DNA from: an uncultured bacterium
GTDB lineage: Bacteria > Bacillota > Clostridia > Oscillospirales > Oscillospiraceae
Direction: 5' to 3'
NCBI GenBank assembly: GCA_949286295.1
Contig: CASECK010000135.1
Span: 1-6,542 of the forward strand
DNA length: 6,542 nt
The notes beneath the pieces are model-generated. The model worked only from the letters and a program-made list of their open reading frames with translations. It searched no databases and was not told the DNA's origin. The position numbers and the translations under genes were made by a program. Each line of letters opens with the position of its first letter. Position 1 is the stretch's first letter. Positions 5,078-6,542 of the stretch are shown piece after piece.

Positions 5078-6526
5078 ATGTCAGTGTTATCCGGCCTGGA
5101 ACCGGCCGATGTGTTCCGCTATTTCGAGCAGCTGTGCGCCGTCCCCCACGGCAGCGGCAATACCAGGCAGATCAGCGACCTGTGCGCCGGCTTTGCCCGG
5201 CAGCTGGGGCTGAAGTACCGGCAGGACGGCGCCAATAACCTGGTCATCTGGAAGCCGGCCTCCCTGGGCTATGAGGGGGCGCAGCCGGTGATTCTCCAGG
5301 GGCACATGGATATGGTGTGCGCCAAAACGGAGACGTGCGCCAAGGACATGGCGGCCGAGGGCCTTGACCTGATGACCGACGGGGAGTGGGTCTGGGCCAG
5401 GGAGACCACCCTGGGCGGGGACAACTGCATCGCCGTGGCCATGATTTTGGCCATTTTGGTCGACCCGGAGCTGCCCCACCCCCCCATCGAGGCGGTGTTT
5501 ACCACCGACGAGGAGACGGGAATGGGCGGGGCCTTCGCCCTGGACTGCTCGGATTTGAAGGGAAAGAAGCTGCTCAACCTGGACTCCGAGGAGGAGGGGG
5601 TGTTTACCGCCTCCTGCGCCGGAGGGGTCCGGCTGGACTGCCTGCTGCCCGGCGGGCGGGAGGACGCCGCCGGTCTGACCGGGTATGAGCTGGTGATAGA
5701 GGGGCTGCAGGGCGGCCACTCCGGCGCGGACATCCACAAGGGTCGGGGTTCGGCCAACCAGCTGATGGGCCGGGTGCTCTATTCGGCCATGGAGCGCTGC
5801 CCCGGCCTGCGCCTGGCGGACATCCGGGGGGGCCGGTTTGACAATGTGATTTGTTCCCAAAACCGGGCCCTGGTGGCGGTGCCCGGGGAGCAGGCCGGAG
5901 CGCTGGAGGAGTTCGTGCGCGCCTTTGTCGGGGTGCTGAAAAATGAGTACGCCGCCAGCGACGCCGGGATTGCCCTGTCCTGCCGGCGGGCGGAGGTCCC
6001 CCGGGCCATGAGCGTCCAGACCACCGGGCACATCCTGCACACCCTGCTGGCCCTGCCCCAGGGGGTTCAGGCCATGAGCATGGACTTCCCCGGGCTGGTC
6101 CAGACCTCCCTGAACCTGGGGGTGATGGGGGTGGAGGAGGACGGCCTGCACGCCAGCTTCTCCGTGCGCTCCTGCATCGCCTCTCAGAAGGCCATGATGG
6201 TCCAGCGGGTGCGCTCCATTGTAGAGTACGCCGGAGGCAGCGTGGCCGAGCGCAGCGGCTATCCCGGCTGGCAGTTTGCCAAGCACTCCAACCTCCGGGA
6301 CGTGGCGGTGGAGGCCTACCGGGAGATTAGTGGGGAGGAGGCGGAGATTGCCGCCACCCACGGCGGGCTGGAGTGCGGACTGTTTCTGGAGAAGATTCCC
6401 GGCCTGGACGCCCTGTCCATCGGGCCGGAGCTCCATGACGTCCACTCGGTGCGGGAGCGGCTGAGCGTCCCGTCCACCCAGCGGACCTACCGCCTGGTGC
6501 GAGAGATTCTCCGGCGCAGCCGGTAA
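5078..6526 (+). CDS. pepD: Aminoacyl-histidine dipeptidase (PepD, M20 family metallopeptidase)
   Basis: This 482-residue cytoplasmic di-zinc dipeptidase is expected to cleave Xaa-His dipeptides such as carnosine and other small peptides. The start MSVLSGLEPADVFRYFEQL and the VPHGSGN motif (22-28) are typical of the family. Metal-site residues, aligned from memory to Vibrio PepD, are H76 and catalytic D78 in GHMDMV, D115 in LGGDN, general base E145 and ligand E146 in DEETG, D169 in NLDSE, and H456 in DVHS. All are present at the expected spacing, so the enzyme should be active. GGHSG (212-216) marks the start of the lid/dimerisation domain, inserted roughly between residues 190 and 400. Length is normal and there is no signal peptide. 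Codons include many GGG and CGG, unlike the binding-protein gene. It lies 81 nt after the transporter operon with its own strong ribosome binding site, so co-transcription is possible but unproven. True substrate range cannot be read from sequence; many homologues are broad dipeptidases. Confidence 0.94.
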   Translation: MSVLSGLEPADVFRYFEQLCAVPHGSGNTRQISDLCAGFARQLGLKYRQDGANNLVIWKPASLGYEGAQPVILQGHMDMVCAKTETCAKDMAAEGLDLMTDGEWVWARETTLGGDNCIAVAMILAILVDPELPHPPIEAVFTTDEETGMGGAFALDCSDLKGKKLLNLDSEEEGVFTASCAGGVRLDCLLPGGREDAAGLTGYELVIEGLQGGHSGADIHKGRGSANQLMGRVLYSAMERCPGLRLADIRGGRFDNVICSQNRALVAVPGEQAGALEEFVRAFVGVLKNEYAASDAGIALSCRRAEVPRAMSVQTTGHILHTLLALPQGVQAMSMDFPGLVQTSLNLGVMGVEEDGLHASFSVRSCIASQKAMMVQRVRSIVEYAGGSVAERSGYPGWQFAKHSNLRDVAVEAYREISGEEAEIAATHGGLECGLFLEKIPGLDALSIGPELHDVHSVRERLSVPSTQRTYRLVREILRRSR

Positions 6527-6542
6527 GCGCAAGCCCCCGCCC

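Noticed and set aside
5087..6532. Minus-strand open frame covering nearly all of pepD
   Set aside because: The plus strand encodes a complete PepD with every metal ligand. The antisense translation is Gly/Gln/His/Pro-rich without any domain.
6527..6542. Possible terminator beginning after pepD
   Set aside because: Only 16 bases remain, and no pairing or T run can be judged before the window ends.
1..6542. CRISPR array, tRNA/rRNA gene, insertion sequence, attachment site or defence system
   Set aside because: No periodic repeats with spacers, no RNA gene structure, no transposase and no terminal inverted repeats are visible. The window is filled by transporter and peptidase genes with short gaps.

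Overview
The window looks like part of a chromosome from a GC-rich Firmicute, most likely a gut Oscillospiraceae-type organism (Flavonifractor / Lawsonibacter / Intestinimonas-like). This is inferred from strongly G/C-ending codons combined with classic AAGGAGG ribosome binding sites, and from the gene families present. No 16S rRNA or other taxonomic marker is in the window. All genes are on the + strand and closely packed.

Positions 1-4996 hold one ABC uptake operon, already running when the window opens. In order it contains the C-terminal half of a DUF3798-type extracytoplasmic solute-binding protein, a fused two-domain ATPase of the RbsA/MglA (sugar/nucleoside importer) class, two different BPD_transp_2-type permeases, and a small membrane-anchored protein that resembles DUF6672. 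The junctions are tight: the ATPase stop codon overlaps the permease 1 ribosome binding site, permease 2 begins 2 nt after permease 1 stops, and the small gene overlaps the permease 2 stop as ATGA. The only sizeable gap, between the binding protein and the ATPase, carries a strong 14-bp hairpin with a GCAA loop and a short T run. This is the arrangement expected if the binding protein is made in excess over the membrane parts. The expected machine is one binding protein delivering solute to a permease heterodimer driven by the fused ATPase. The substrate cannot be read from the sequence.

Positions 4997-5077 are a non-coding gap with a perfect 12-bp hairpin lacking a U-tract. Positions 5078-6526 encode a complete PepD-type aminoacyl-histidine dipeptidase (M20 metallopeptidase) with all expected metal ligands. 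It may be a separate transcription unit or be co-transcribed with the transporter. The last 16 bases hold nothing identifiable.

The content is mostly a recognisable but poorly characterised transporter type rather than a wholly new system. The points most worth a second look are the asymmetric ATPase, in which every degenerate element falls in the same composite ATP site, the unknown substrate of the DUF3798 system, the attenuator-like hairpin, and the acidic repeat tail on the small membrane protein.
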